Assembly: GCA_049515655.1 (NCBI GenBank)
Contig: JBEKTW010000003.1
Location: 176,856-240,855 of the forward strand
Direction of reading: 5' to 3'
Source: JBEKTW01 sp049515655
Lineage (GTDB): Bacteria > Bacteroidota > Ignavibacteria > UBA10030 > SZUA-254
Length of the DNA stretch: 64,000 bases
Positions within the stretch are counted from its first letter, which is position 1. Each line of letters opens with the position of its first letter. Made by a program: the position numbers and the translations under genes. Below the pieces are notes generated by a model that was given only the letters and a program-made list of their open reading frames with translations, did not search any database and had not been told where the DNA came from. Of this stretch, positions 8,995-18,098 are shown piece after piece.

Positions 8995-10233
8995 TCACAG
9001 CTCGTCAAACCAGCTCTTCATTTTGCTGAAGATGCTTTTTAATGAATGGCCGCCTTTTCCGTTGTTGAAAGTCAGTGGGGCGGCATCCTTGTTGCGCAAT
9101 CCGTGCAGGACGAGGCCGACGCAGGTTGCATACATCGGATTTTCAATTTCGCGAACCAATCCGGCGTTAAATCCCGACGGCACACCAATCTTGACCGGCA
9201 TGCCCAACACCTCACGCGCGAGCTCCGCCGACCCCTTGATAAGCGAGCCCCCGCCTGTCAGCACAACGCCGGCAGAGAGGTGACGCGAATACCCTGAACG
9301 CTTGATCTCGATCGCCGCGATCTCAAAAATCTCCTCCATCCGCGGCTGGATGATCTGCGCGAGCAATCGCTTATCGATATCCAGCGGCGGACGCCCGCCG
9401 ATGCCCGGGAGCGTGATGGGCTCGTCATCGACGACGCTGGGAAGATAAGCGAAGCCGTGCTGGCATTTCAGTCTCTCCGCCTGTTCGGTGAGAACACCCA
9501 GGCCTTTGCGGATGTCGTTCGTCACCTGGTTGCCGGCGATAGGGATTACTGCCGTGTGACGGATCGTCCGGTCTTCGAATACCGCCAAATCGGTTGTCCC
9601 GCCGCCGACGTCGAGCAGCGCGATGCCGACTTCCTTTTCCTCTTCGTCGAGCACGGCGTAGCTGGATGCCAGCGGTTCGAGAACCATGTCGCGTATCTGG
9701 AGTCCGGCGCGTTGAACGCACTTGCAGATATTCTGGGCCGCGGTCACTAACCCCGTGATGATGTGGACGTTGGCTTCCAGACGAACGCCGGACATTCCGA
9801 CGGGGTCGAATACCCCATCCTGCCCGTCGATAATAAACTCCTGCGGAATAACATGAATGATCCTGCGGTCAGAGGGAAGCGCCACTCGTTTCGTATCTTC
9901 AATGAGGCGGTTCACGTCGGCCTGCGTTATTTCGTGCTCCGTTCCGCTGACGGCAATCACACCGCGACTTTGAAAACTCTGGATATGGTCGCCGGCGATG
10001 CCAACAATCACCGATTGAATTTTGATGCCCGAACGAGCTTCGGCTTCCGAAATCGCGACCTGAATTGACCGAACCGTTTTATCGATATTCGTCACGACTC
10101 CACGTGTCAGTCCACCCGAGGCGCTCTTGCCAATGCCGAGGACGTTGAACCGCCCGCTGTCGTCCACCGCCGCAACGACGGCGCACACCTTCGTTGTGCC
10201 AATATCCAATCCGACAACAATATTATGTTCCAT
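8995..10233 (-). CDS. ftsA: Cell division protein FtsA
   Basis: Actin-like ATPase that tethers FtsZ to the membrane. The 412 residues show the phosphate-1 loop VGLDIGTTKVCAVVA, the SHS2 (1C) domain around residues 85-165, the phosphate-2 motif LLDVGGGTTDLAVF and the adenosine loop VVLTGGGSLIKG. The C-terminus SIFSKMKSWFDEL is an amphipathic helix typical of the membrane-targeting sequence. The ATG is preceded by AAAGGAAAGGGC. It lies 19 bases after ftsQ, so the two are probably translated from one message. Confidence 0.97.
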   Translation of the reverse strand: MEHNIVVGLDIGTTKVCAVVAAVDDSGRFNVLGIGKSASGGLTRGVVTNIDKTVRSIQVAISEAEARSGIKIQSVIVGIAGDHIQSFQSRGVIAVSGTEHEITQADVNRLIEDTKRVALPSDRRIIHVIPQEFIIDGQDGVFDPVGMSGVRLEANVHIITGLVTAAQNICKCVQRAGLQIRDMVLEPLASSYAVLDEEEKEVGIALLDVGGGTTDLAVFEDRTIRHTAVIPIAGNQVTNDIRKGLGVLTEQAERLKCQHGFAYLPSVVDDEPITLPGIGGRPPLDIDKRLLAQIIQPRMEEIFEIAAIEIKRSGYSRHLSAGVVLTGGGSLIKGSAELAREVLGMPVKIGVPSGFNAGLVREIENPMYATCVGLVLHGLRNKDAAPLTFNNGKGGHSLKSIFSKMKSWFDEL

Positions 10234-10252
10234 GCCCTTTCCTTTTAAGATA

Positions 10253-11053
10253 TTACGACGGAACCTTTTTCAACGATTCCTTTTGTCGATCCCACTTCGC
10301 GACAACCTGCCCGTCGTAGCGCAAATCGACAGCTTGAAGTAGTTGTAGCATATTCGGTTTTCCATAGCCAATCAGGAACGATTGAAACAGCACGAGCTTC
10401 TTCCCGAAATCCCCTCGTCCCAGTGTGATAGGGATTCCTCCTTCGGTCGAGTAGAGAACTACTTCACCGCCCATATTCATGTTGACTTCGGAAATGACAT
10501 GATAGAGGTCGGTGCGTTGCGCGATCTGAAGGATGTTGATTGCTTCAAATACATCACTCTGATTCATGGCTACACCGACCCGAACGCTCTCCGCGCCCGC
10601 TACTCCGTTGACCAACGGAAGGTCAAACGTTGTCGTCGAAACGCGATGGGGAAGCACCATGCCTTCTGCATCGATACAGTACAACTGGCTGCCGCTCAAA
10701 GCTGCAATCGGGTCGCGCTCGACGATACTGATGTACAACCCGTTTGGCAATTGCCGGCTGACTATCGCCGACTTTATCAGCGGCTGGGAATACAGACGCT
10801 GCCGGACAGCAAAAAGATCTGTTTGATACATCAACGCCTGCGGCTGGATATTCGCCAAGGCAACAAGTTCCTTCGCGGACATGATGCGCGCGCCTTCAAC
10901 CACGACTCGCTGCACGATAAGCGTTTCCTTCCACTGCATAGATAGGATGAAAATCATCATGAAGCCTATCACCAGCGGAATATGCAGCCATACTCCGATG
11001 CTGGATCGGGCTGACTGCTGTCGTGGTCGAGCCGGTGTGACAATTTCTTCCAT
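10253..11053 (-). CDS. ftsQ: Cell division protein FtsQ/DivIB
   Basis: A 266-residue bitopic divisome protein. A short basic cytoplasmic N-terminus is followed by one transmembrane helix (about residues 24-42, IPLVIGFMMIFILSM), a POTRA domain (VQRVVVEGARIMSAKELVALA onward) and the FtsQ beta domain ending near KWDRQKESLKK. It scaffolds FtsL/DivIC-type partners in the periplasm. Its ATG overlaps the murB stop by one base (TGATG), so translation is coupled. Confidence 0.92.
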   Translation of the reverse strand: MEEIVTPARPRQQSARSSIGVWLHIPLVIGFMMIFILSMQWKETLIVQRVVVEGARIMSAKELVALANIQPQALMYQTDLFAVRQRLYSQPLIKSAIVSRQLPNGLYISIVERDPIAALSGSQLYCIDAEGMVLPHRVSTTTFDLPLVNGVAGAESVRVGVAMNQSDVFEAINILQIAQRTDLYHVISEVNMNMGGEVVLYSTEGGIPITLGRGDFGKKLVLFQSFLIGYGKPNMLQLLQAVDLRYDGQVVAKWDRQKESLKKVPS

Positions 11054-11973
11054 CAGTTACAGAACTCCTTGCGAATACTATCCGGGAAACCCAATAGTTT
11101 CACTTCCGGTTCCAGTGTTACGCCGATTTTTTTTTGCACTGTCGTTCGGGCAAGCCGAATGAGTTCCAAAACATCGTCTGCCGTAGCACCGCCGGTGTTA
11201 ACAATGAAATTTCCGTGCTTCTCGGAAATTTGTGCCTTTCCTTTGCGCGTTCCCTTGAGCCCGGCCTGCTCAATGAGTTTTCCCGCAAACAAGCCGGGCG
11301 GATTCTTGAATATACTCCCGGAGTTCGGAAGATTGAGCGGTTGAGACTGATTGCGTTTGACCAACAGTTCTCTCCGTTTCTTCATCAACTCGGGTTTGTT
11401 CCCCGTGGGCAGGGCAAACGATGCCGACAGGACGACATCATTCGCGAACCCGGATTGACGATATCCAAATCCGGCATCGGCTTTTTCCACTTTCAAAACC
11501 TTACCATCCCGGTACACTTCCACTTCCTTCAGGTGGTCGGATATCTCGCCGCCGTACGCACCCGCGTTCATCACAACCGCGCCGCCGATCGTTCCGGGAA
11601 TACCGGCAAGCATTTCAACTCCCTGCCGGCCTTGTTGGATGCAGAAATCGACAAGCTTTGCCATCCGGACCCCCGCTTCGGCTACGACCGTATCCCCCTC
11701 TGTCCAGATTCTGTTGAGTGCGTACCCCAGACTCACGACGGCACAGCGAATTCCTTGGTCGCTCACGAGGAAATTACTTCCTGCCCCGATTACGATAAAC
11801 GGAACGTCGTGCGTCCTAAAATATGCAAGGAGATTTCCGACATCGTTTTTGTCAAGCGGTTCAAGAAAATAGTCCGCCGGACCTCCGATGCGAAACGACG
11901 TATACTTTTCCAACGGTTCGCTCAAAACGACTCGTCCGCGATAGTTCCTTTTTAGGTCTTCGATGTCCACCAA
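11053..11973 (-). CDS. murB: UDP-N-acetylenolpyruvoylglucosamine reductase
   Basis: FAD enzyme that reduces UDP-GlcNAc-enolpyruvate to UDP-MurNAc. The 306-residue length and lack of the type-I insertion fit a type-II enzyme. Visible motifs are the FAD-binding VIGAGSNFLVSD, GIPGTIGGAVVMNAGAYGGE, and the serine-bearing NSGSIFKNPPG followed by AGKLIEQAGLKG. The start is a TTG at 11973 or the adjacent GTG at 11970, with AGGA upstream. It lies 21 bases after murC and overlaps ftsQ by one base. Confidence 0.95.
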   Translation of the reverse strand: MVDIEDLKRNYRGRVVLSEPLEKYTSFRIGGPADYFLEPLDKNDVGNLLAYFRTHDVPFIVIGAGSNFLVSDQGIRCAVVSLGYALNRIWTEGDTVVAEAGVRMAKLVDFCIQQGRQGVEMLAGIPGTIGGAVVMNAGAYGGEISDHLKEVEVYRDGKVLKVEKADAGFGYRQSGFANDVVLSASFALPTGNKPELMKKRRELLVKRNQSQPLNLPNSGSIFKNPPGLFAGKLIEQAGLKGTRKGKAQISEKHGNFIVNTGGATADDVLELIRLARTTVQKKIGVTLEPEVKLLGFPDSIRKEFCN

Positions 11974-11994
11974 CGCAAGAATCCTGGATCTTGT

Positions 11995-13380
11995 TTAACT
12001 TTTCGTTTTGAATTCTTTCAGGAACACTTCGCCGTACTTCCAGATGTCCCCCGCGCCCATCGTGATAACGACATCACCTTTCCTTACAATGCCTTTGAGG
12101 AAACCCGCCACTGTACGCTTGTCCTCGACGTAGTACACCTCCCTATGACCGTATTGCCTTGCGGCATTGGCGATCAATTCTCCCGTCACCCCCTGGATCG
12201 GTTCTTCACGCGCGGGATAAACATCCGTCACAACGAGCACGTCGGCCTGCAGGAAGGCTTTGGCAAATTCCTCGTAAAAATCGCGCGTCCGCGAAAAAAG
12301 ATGCGGCTGAAAGACACAGACCAGGCGCCGCCGCCATCCGGCTTTTGCACCCGAAAGCGTTGCCCTGCATTCCGTCGGATGATGCGCATAATCATCGTAC
12401 ACAGTAATGCCCCCGACTTCGCCTTTCTTCTCCCATCGACGGTAGACGCCGGCAAACTTTTCGATGCCGGCTTTCGCTTTCTCGAACGGGATGTTGAGCT
12501 CCAGGCCCACGGCAATGGCGGCAAGAGCATTCTGTACATTGTGATTTCCCGGTACCTGCAACGTCACGGTGCCAAGATCGATATCATTTCGCAACACCGT
12601 AAACGTCGCCGTGTCCTGCTTATGAGAGATATCGACCGCTTCAAGGTCTGCCTGCGGATTTAAGCCATAGGTGATGATTTTTTTCTTATTGAACATCGGC
12701 ATGATATCCTGGAGCGCCGGCTCATCGAGGCACAGAACAATGAATCCGTAGAACGGTACTTTGCTGCCGAACTGTACGAACGCGCCTTTGAGATCGTCAA
12801 GGTCGCGGTAGCAATCGAGATGGTCGGTTTCCAGCGTCGTCAACACTGCAACGGTCGGCGTGATGGAGAGAAACGATCGGTCGAATTCATCCGCTTCCAC
12901 CACGATGAACTCACCATGTCCCAACCGGGCGTTCGTTCCGCCGAGGCCACTGAGTTTTCCGCCAACGATCACAGTCGGGTCGAGTCCTCCCTCCATCAGT
13001 ACAAGACTGATCATCGATGTCGTTGTCGTCTTCCCATGCGTTCCCGCGACACCGATACCATACTTCAGGCGCATCACTTCGGCAAGCATCTCCGCCCGTC
13101 GGATAACGGGAATTTTCCGCCGCTGCGCTTCAAGAACTTCGGGGTTATCCAGCGGCACGGCGGACGAATACACGAGCGCGTCGACATCCTCCCTGACATT
13201 GCCTGCCCGGTGGCCTTCGAAGATTTCCGCGCCAAGCGATTGCAGCCGCTCCGTGACCTCGCTCAAAGCTTTGTCCGAGCCGCTCACCTTAAATCCTTGA
13301 TCCAGCAGGATTTCAGCGATGCCGCTCATTCCGATGCCGCCGAGACCGACAAAGTGTACTTTCTTGATTGAGCTGAACAT
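11995..13380 (-). CDS. murC: UDP-N-acetylmuramate--L-alanine ligase
   Basis: Adds L-alanine to UDP-MurNAc. The 461 residues show the N-terminal Rossmann motif VGLGGIGMSGIAEILL, the ATP-binding loop GVAGTHGKTTTTSM, the DDYAHHPTE segment typical of MurC and the closing GAGDIWKYGE. The ATG at 13380 has only a weak ribosome site. It follows two non-canonical genes (PH-like and half-TSUP) that separate it from murG, while downstream it runs straight into murB. Confidence 0.96.
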   Translation of the reverse strand: MFSSIKKVHFVGLGGIGMSGIAEILLDQGFKVSGSDKALSEVTERLQSLGAEIFEGHRAGNVREDVDALVYSSAVPLDNPEVLEAQRRKIPVIRRAEMLAEVMRLKYGIGVAGTHGKTTTTSMISLVLMEGGLDPTVIVGGKLSGLGGTNARLGHGEFIVVEADEFDRSFLSITPTVAVLTTLETDHLDCYRDLDDLKGAFVQFGSKVPFYGFIVLCLDEPALQDIMPMFNKKKIITYGLNPQADLEAVDISHKQDTATFTVLRNDIDLGTVTLQVPGNHNVQNALAAIAVGLELNIPFEKAKAGIEKFAGVYRRWEKKGEVGGITVYDDYAHHPTECRATLSGAKAGWRRRLVCVFQPHLFSRTRDFYEEFAKAFLQADVLVVTDVYPAREEPIQGVTGELIANAARQYGHREVYYVEDKRTVAGFLKGIVRKGDVVITMGAGDIWKYGEVFLKEFKTKS

Positions 13381-13413
13381 AACTTGGAATTATTGGTATT
13401 TGTGCGTGGTCCG

Positions 13414-13773
13414 TTATTTTCCTATGATCATTCTCACTGAAATCAATAACATTGCGACGCCGAATACTCTGCGCAGCGTATCCGAGGAAATATTATTGGC
13501 AATCATCCCACCGAAGTATCCGCCGACGAAGAGTCCGACGCACATAATTGCCGCGATCTTGATGTTCACATGGCCGGCCTGATAGTATTGCCATGCGGCC
13601 AACAGACCAACCGGCGGAATAAGCATCGCCATCGTTGTTCCCTGCGCCATATGCTGTTCCCAGCTAAACATGTAGACGAGCACCGGCACGATGAACGTCG
13701 CTCCGCCGATGCCAAGAAGACCACTCAACACTCCACCTGCGAGCCCGAGGATGATGTACGGTAAATTCTCCAT
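13414..13773 (-). CDS. Half-size TSUP (TauE/SafE) membrane transporter inside the dcw cluster
   Basis: A 119-residue membrane protein with about four hydrophobic segments and the TSUP signature LGLAGGVLSGLLGIGGATFIVPVLV. Full-length relatives have about 250 residues and two such halves, so this is a single-repeat version that would have to dimerise, presumably to export small sulfur- or carboxyl-containing anions. The ATG at 13773 is preceded by AAGGAA. A longer frame reaching 14013 only adds an arginine-rich run that overlaps the upstream gene antisense-style and is rejected. It is embedded between the PH-like gene and murC, an unusual site. Confidence 0.8.
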   Translation of the reverse strand: MENLPYIILGLAGGVLSGLLGIGGATFIVPVLVYMFSWEQHMAQGTTMAMLIPPVGLLAAWQYYQAGHVNIKIAAIMCVGLFVGGYFGGMIANNISSDTLRRVFGVAMLLISVRMIIGK

Positions 13774-13799
13774 CTGTTCGTTCCTTTCTGTTGAACACG

Positions 13800-14342
13800 T
13801 TATGACAGCTTTGAGGAGCGAAGCCCGAATGCCGGGCGCTTCGCCTTCGGTACAAGCTCGGCAACACGCTGCATTTCCGCGATCAGTTCTTTTTCCCGCT
13901 CGTACCGCCCGACTCTGATGCGGAACAAACGCCGGCGACCTTTCGTCTTGAAAAGAATCACCTGTGAAAGCCCGGCGGTTTGCACCGACCGTTCGCGCCC
14001 GATGTACAGCCATTCGATAGCGGAAAACGGAATTTCACGGTCACGGTACTTGTGATGAAACACTATCTTGTCGACTCCAAGGATCAATTTCCGGTCACGG
14101 AGTTTGTTCAAGATCAACACGACAATTGATATCAACACGAAAACAATAATGACATAGAGCAACGGGTCTGTGCCCAACGACGGTAACCGTTCAATGGTCA
14201 GCGTTCCGCGGACACCCGCATACAACAAAAGCGTCGTAAGATACAACAGCGCCTGCTGATAATAGAAATCGAGCTTATACCTGAACATCTTTGCGTTCTG
14301 TTCCTGCCGATCGCTTTTCACAGAATTCGGATCGCTCGTCAT
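13800..14342 (-). CDS. Hypothetical membrane protein with bacterial PH-like domain
   Basis: A 180-residue protein. It has a charged N-terminus, two hydrophobic helices (about residues 30-46 and 62-80), then a beta-rich segment beginning LRDRKLILGVDKIVFHHKYRDREIPF and continuing SAIEWLYIG...VILFKTKGRRRLFRIRVG, and a final amphipathic helix. That layout resembles bacterial PH-like membrane proteins, but there is no firm family match. Its ATG overlaps the murG stop in an ATGA junction, so it is co-translated with murG. Function unknown. Its position suggests an envelope role. Confidence 0.7.
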   Translation of the reverse strand: MTSDPNSVKSDRQEQNAKMFRYKLDFYYQQALLYLTTLLLYAGVRGTLTIERLPSLGTDPLLYVIIVFVLISIVVLILNKLRDRKLILGVDKIVFHHKYRDREIPFSAIEWLYIGRERSVQTAGLSQVILFKTKGRRRLFRIRVGRYEREKELIAEMQRVAELVPKAKRPAFGLRSSKLS

Positions 14343-15454
14343 ACAACTTTCTTTCCCGCCAACATCAGAATACGCTCTGCAATCACCCGCCCGGCATCGG
14401 GTTTCCCGAATCTTTTGCTCGCTTCACCCATTCGACGAAGTTGTTCTTCATCGTTGATCAGTGAAGTAAGAACTCCGGGCAATCCATCGGCCACTTCATG
14501 GTCATACAGAAGCTTGGCCGCACCGGCTTCTGCCAGCTCCAGGGCGTTATGTACCTGATGATTTGCCGCCGCATGGGGGTACGGGACAAGAATTGCCGGC
14601 TTGCCAATCCGGGTTAGTTCTGAAATCGTCGTCGCCCCCGCCCTGCAAACCACAAGGTCGCTGACGGCATATGCATAATCCATTCGGTCGATGAACGGAT
14701 TCACCCAGATCGGCGCGGCGGCCATCCTCGCACATTCGCCCCTGATCGCCTGATACTCATCTTTGCCGGTCTGCCAGATGAGCCTGATGCCTGACTGCAC
14801 GAGTTCTACCAGATTCTTGAGCACAGCCTGATTAATCGACCGCGCGCCGAGGCTTCCACCGAAGACGAGGACCGTGCGCTTTCTTTCCTGGGCACTGAAA
14901 CCAAAGTACGAACACGCTGCCGCCATATTGACATTGTCCAGAGAACTTCTGGTCGGGTTGCCGGTGATCGAGACGTTGTCGTTCCGTTTCAAATACTTCT
15001 TTGCCGCCTCGAAAGTGAGATGCACCTCATTCACACGATTTCCCAGCAACCTCGTCGTTATGCCCGGGTATGCATTTTGATCCAGAATAACCGTTGGGAT
15101 ATGCGAAAGTGTCGCGGCATACACTACCGGTCCCGACACATACCCGCCCGTTCCAACGGCGACGGCCGGCTTGAACTGTTTTATGATTGAGCGCGCTTGC
15201 ATTATTGATATGATCAATTTCACCGGAAACAATGCGTTCTTAAACAACCGGCGGCGATGAAACCCGCTGACCCAAATCGAACGAAACTCATATCCTTGCT
15301 GCGGGACGACATGCGCTTCGAGTTTATCCAGGGTACCCACGAAAACAATTTCTGCTGCCGGCTCGAGTTTCTTGATTTCGTCCGCCACGGCAAGAGCCGG
15401 GAACAAATGTCCACCCGTTCCACCGCCGGCAAAGATGATTCGAACGCCAGGCAC
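14339..15454 (-). CDS. murG: UDP-GlcNAc:undecaprenyl-PP-MurNAc-pentapeptide GlcNAc transferase
   Basis: GT28 glycosyltransferase that turns lipid I into lipid II at the inner membrane face. The 371 residues carry the N-terminal G-loop FAGGGTGGHLFPALAVA, VGTGGYVSGPVVYAA, the second G-loop VFGGSLGARSINQAV, and the UDP-GlcNAc-binding CRAGATTISELTRIGKPAILVP. The start is a GTG at 15454, one base after the ftsW stop, so expression is coupled. It overlaps the following PH-like gene by four bases. Confidence 0.96.
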   Translation of the reverse strand: MPGVRIIFAGGGTGGHLFPALAVADEIKKLEPAAEIVFVGTLDKLEAHVVPQQGYEFRSIWVSGFHRRRLFKNALFPVKLIISIMQARSIIKQFKPAVAVGTGGYVSGPVVYAATLSHIPTVILDQNAYPGITTRLLGNRVNEVHLTFEAAKKYLKRNDNVSITGNPTRSSLDNVNMAAACSYFGFSAQERKRTVLVFGGSLGARSINQAVLKNLVELVQSGIRLIWQTGKDEYQAIRGECARMAAAPIWVNPFIDRMDYAYAVSDLVVCRAGATTISELTRIGKPAILVPYPHAAANHQVHNALELAEAGAAKLLYDHEVADGLPGVLTSLINDEEQLRRMGEASKRFGKPDAGRVIAERILMLAGKKVV

Positions 15455-15455
15455 A

Positions 15456-16637
15456 TCAATAGACCTTTCCCACGCTCATGTCATCCACATCAATCTCACC
15501 CACGACCGGAAGCTGGGAAGCCCGCGGGTGCAAATCCGTTTGTGAAGAAATATTCAGCAGCACGCCGATGGCAAATGCCGAAAAAACCATCGACGACCCG
15601 CCGTAACTCACAAACGGCATGGGAAGCCCTGTGGTCGGCAGCATACCAAGCGTGACACCGGCATTGACAAGCGCATACAGCGTGATGGCACATGTAATGG
15701 CAATCGCCAGATTGCGTCCAAACATATCCGACGCATGACGGGCAATTTCAAGTCCACGAAACATGATCACAAGAAACATTACCATGACAAACATCGTCCC
15801 CAGGAAACCGTACTCTTCTCCCACGATGGAGAAAACAAAGTCGCCGTACGACTCCGGCAGGAAAAGGTCGCGTTGTTTGCTCTCTCCGGGACCAACCCCA
15901 AAAACACCTCCATTCGCAAAACCGAAAATCCCCTGTTGGAGCTGATAGTTGTGTGTGCCGGAGGCGCCATGGTGGAGATGCAGAAAATCCATCATACGCA
16001 CGCGGCGGTACGGAGCGCTCCACATATACAACGCCAGTAGTGGAACTACGATTGCAAACAACAACAGGACGTGCGAAAATTTTGCCCGCCCCACAAACAG
16101 CATCAACAAACCCAGCCCGAAAATCATTGTCCCCATGCTGAAATTCGGCTGCAACATGACAAGCCCTGTCACAAGCCCGATCCAGATGATAACCGGAATG
16201 AAACCGTGCTTGAAGTTGCGGAGAAGCTCCCCCTTGACTGCAATAAGTGCAGAAAGATGGAATAGGAGCGCGTATTTGGCAAACTCAGAGGGCTGGATGC
16301 CGAGACTGCCATACCGTAACCAGCGTGAAGCTCCTCTCGCTTCGCCGCCCATCACCAGCGTAGCCACAAGAAGGCCCACTGCTGCGATGAGCGCCAGTTT
16401 CGTGAACCGTTCTAACCTTTGATAGTTGATTCTTATTCCAACAAACAGCGCGATCAGTCCCAGGAACACTTTGATCGCATGACTGATCAGCATCTTTTCA
16501 CTTTCACCGTACTTTGCCTGAGCCCATGACGCAGACGCGCTGTACACGATCCCGAGGCTCATGAACATGAGTATGATCACTGCAATGAAGACCATCATGT
16601 CAATATGGTTTTGATCTGCCCGCGGCATTCTGATCAT
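15456..16637 (-). CDS. ftsW: SEDS peptidoglycan glycosyltransferase FtsW
   Basis: A 393-residue, roughly ten-helix SEDS polymerase that works with FtsI at the septum. The diagnostic loop QQGIFGFANGGVFGVGPG is followed by the catalytic-aspartate motif FLPESYGDFVFSIVGEEYG and the closing GLPMPFVSYGGSS. Earlier loops show ASRWLRYGSLGIQPSEFAKYA and LQPNFSMGT. The ATG at 16637 lies 19 bases after murD. Septal SEDS identity, rather than RodA, is supported by its place between murD and murG. Confidence 0.95.
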   Translation of the reverse strand: MIRMPRADQNHIDMMVFIAVIILMFMSLGIVYSASASWAQAKYGESEKMLISHAIKVFLGLIALFVGIRINYQRLERFTKLALIAAVGLLVATLVMGGEARGASRWLRYGSLGIQPSEFAKYALLFHLSALIAVKGELLRNFKHGFIPVIIWIGLVTGLVMLQPNFSMGTMIFGLGLLMLFVGRAKFSHVLLLFAIVVPLLALYMWSAPYRRVRMMDFLHLHHGASGTHNYQLQQGIFGFANGGVFGVGPGESKQRDLFLPESYGDFVFSIVGEEYGFLGTMFVMVMFLVIMFRGLEIARHASDMFGRNLAIAITCAITLYALVNAGVTLGMLPTTGLPMPFVSYGGSSMVFSAFAIGVLLNISSQTDLHPRASQLPVVGEIDVDDMSVGKVY

Positions 16638-16656
16638 TCATTACTACGGAGCAACA

Positions 16657-18021
16657 TCATAGCTTCTCCACGAATTCTTTGAACATTTTTCCGCGGTGTT
16701 CATAGTTTTCAAACCAATCAAACGACGCACATGCAGGCGAGAGCAGCACAATGTCGCCGGAACGAGCGAGAGCGCACGCTTGGTTCACAGCTGCTTCCAA
16801 TGAAAGTGCCCGGACCACGTTCGTTTTCGACGAGAATTCTCTCACAACCGTGTCTGCGGATTCACCGATCGCAACGATGGCTTTCACATGCCGCTCAACG
16901 AGCTTGTACAATTGTGTGTAGTCATTTCCTTTGTCCCGCCCACCAAGCAAGAGCACGATGGGCCGGTCGTATGCTTGAAGTGCGTACCAGACCGACGCGA
17001 CATTCGTCGCTTTCGAATCATTGATATACTTTACACCGTTGACTTCCCGAACAAACTCCAGGCGATGCTCCACCCCTTTGAAGTTCCTCAGCGTTGCCCG
17101 AATCGACGGAACCTTAACTCCCAGGAGTTGGGCCGAGAGCGTAGCCGCCATCGCGTTGTAGAGGTTATGGACACCCCGAATGCTGATCTGGTCTGTTGGC
17201 ACAATTTCGCAGCGGCTCGTGCCGAGCATTGTAACAAGCTTTCCATCCTGAACGAACGCACCCTCGTCAAATTTCGGCTGGAGTCCGAATGGCATCAAGT
17301 GCACATGCGACCGCGCCAGACGGAGCACAGAGTCACGGGTTTTTTCATCGTCATCATTGTAGATCAGATAGTCATCCGACGTCTGATTCTCAAAAATCCG
17401 GCACTTCGATGCAGCGTACTGTTCGAATGAATGGTTGTACCGGTCAAGATGGTCCGGAGTAATATTGAGAATGACCGAGACCTTTGGATGAAACGATTCG
17501 ACATAGTCAAGCTGAAAACTGCTCACCTCAACGATTGCCACCGCAGTCGGGTCCAGGCCATCCACTATTGATGAGAACGGCGTACCGATATTCCCGGCTA
17601 CGATATGGTCTCGTGCGGCGTCGCTAAACATCCTTCCTAACAATACCGTCGTCGTTGTCTTGCCGTTGCTTCCGGTGACCGCGACGACGGGAGCGCGACA
17701 GAACCAGCTCGCGACTTCAAGCTCGCTGACAATGTTCAGTCCACGCCGTGCCGCTTCCTGCAGCACGTTAGAATTCGTCGGAACACCGGGACTGGTCACG
17801 AACATATCCGCCTGGTAGACCCGCTCGGTGTGATCCCCGAATTCATGCTCGATCCCGAGGGATTGAAGTGCCGAAATCTGCGAGTGCAATTTCTCGCTAG
17901 TTTGCCGGTCGCTTACGAACACACGCGCACCCCTGGACTTAAGCAATTGCGCCACGGCCACACCGCTTCGTGCCGCGCCAATAATTGAGATTCTCTTTCC
18001 TTGAAGTGCATTACGTTCCAT
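16657..18021 (-). CDS. murD: UDP-N-acetylmuramoylalanine--D-glutamate ligase
   Basis: Adds D-glutamate to UDP-MurNAc-L-Ala. About 454 residues: the N-terminal nucleotide-sugar domain (GKRISIIGAARSGVAVAQLL), the ATP loop VTGSNGKTTTTVLLG, HLDRYNHSFEQYAASK, and the C-terminal domain with NDSKATNVASVWYAL and LSPACASFDWFENYEHRG. The start is probably the ATG at 18021. A TTG three codons upstream (18030) is the alternative, and an AGGAG lies rather far from both. It lies 77 bases after mraY. Confidence 0.95.
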   Translation of the reverse strand: MERNALQGKRISIIGAARSGVAVAQLLKSRGARVFVSDRQTSEKLHSQISALQSLGIEHEFGDHTERVYQADMFVTSPGVPTNSNVLQEAARRGLNIVSELEVASWFCRAPVVAVTGSNGKTTTTVLLGRMFSDAARDHIVAGNIGTPFSSIVDGLDPTAVAIVEVSSFQLDYVESFHPKVSVILNITPDHLDRYNHSFEQYAASKCRIFENQTSDDYLIYNDDDEKTRDSVLRLARSHVHLMPFGLQPKFDEGAFVQDGKLVTMLGTSRCEIVPTDQISIRGVHNLYNAMAATLSAQLLGVKVPSIRATLRNFKGVEHRLEFVREVNGVKYINDSKATNVASVWYALQAYDRPIVLLLGGRDKGNDYTQLYKLVERHVKAIVAIGESADTVVREFSSKTNVVRALSLEAAVNQACALARSGDIVLLSPACASFDWFENYEHRGKMFKEFVEKL

Positions 18022-18098
18022 GCAACACAACTGCTTTGAACTTTCTCCTGCATTCCACGTGCGTTAGCCGCAATCCATGGATTCATCTGAGGTCGTTA

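Noticed and set aside
13774..14013. N-terminal extension of the half-TSUP ORF
   Set aside because: It overlaps the PH-like gene, is Arg/Cys-rich, and a well-placed AAGGAA plus ATG at 13773 gives a natural membrane start.
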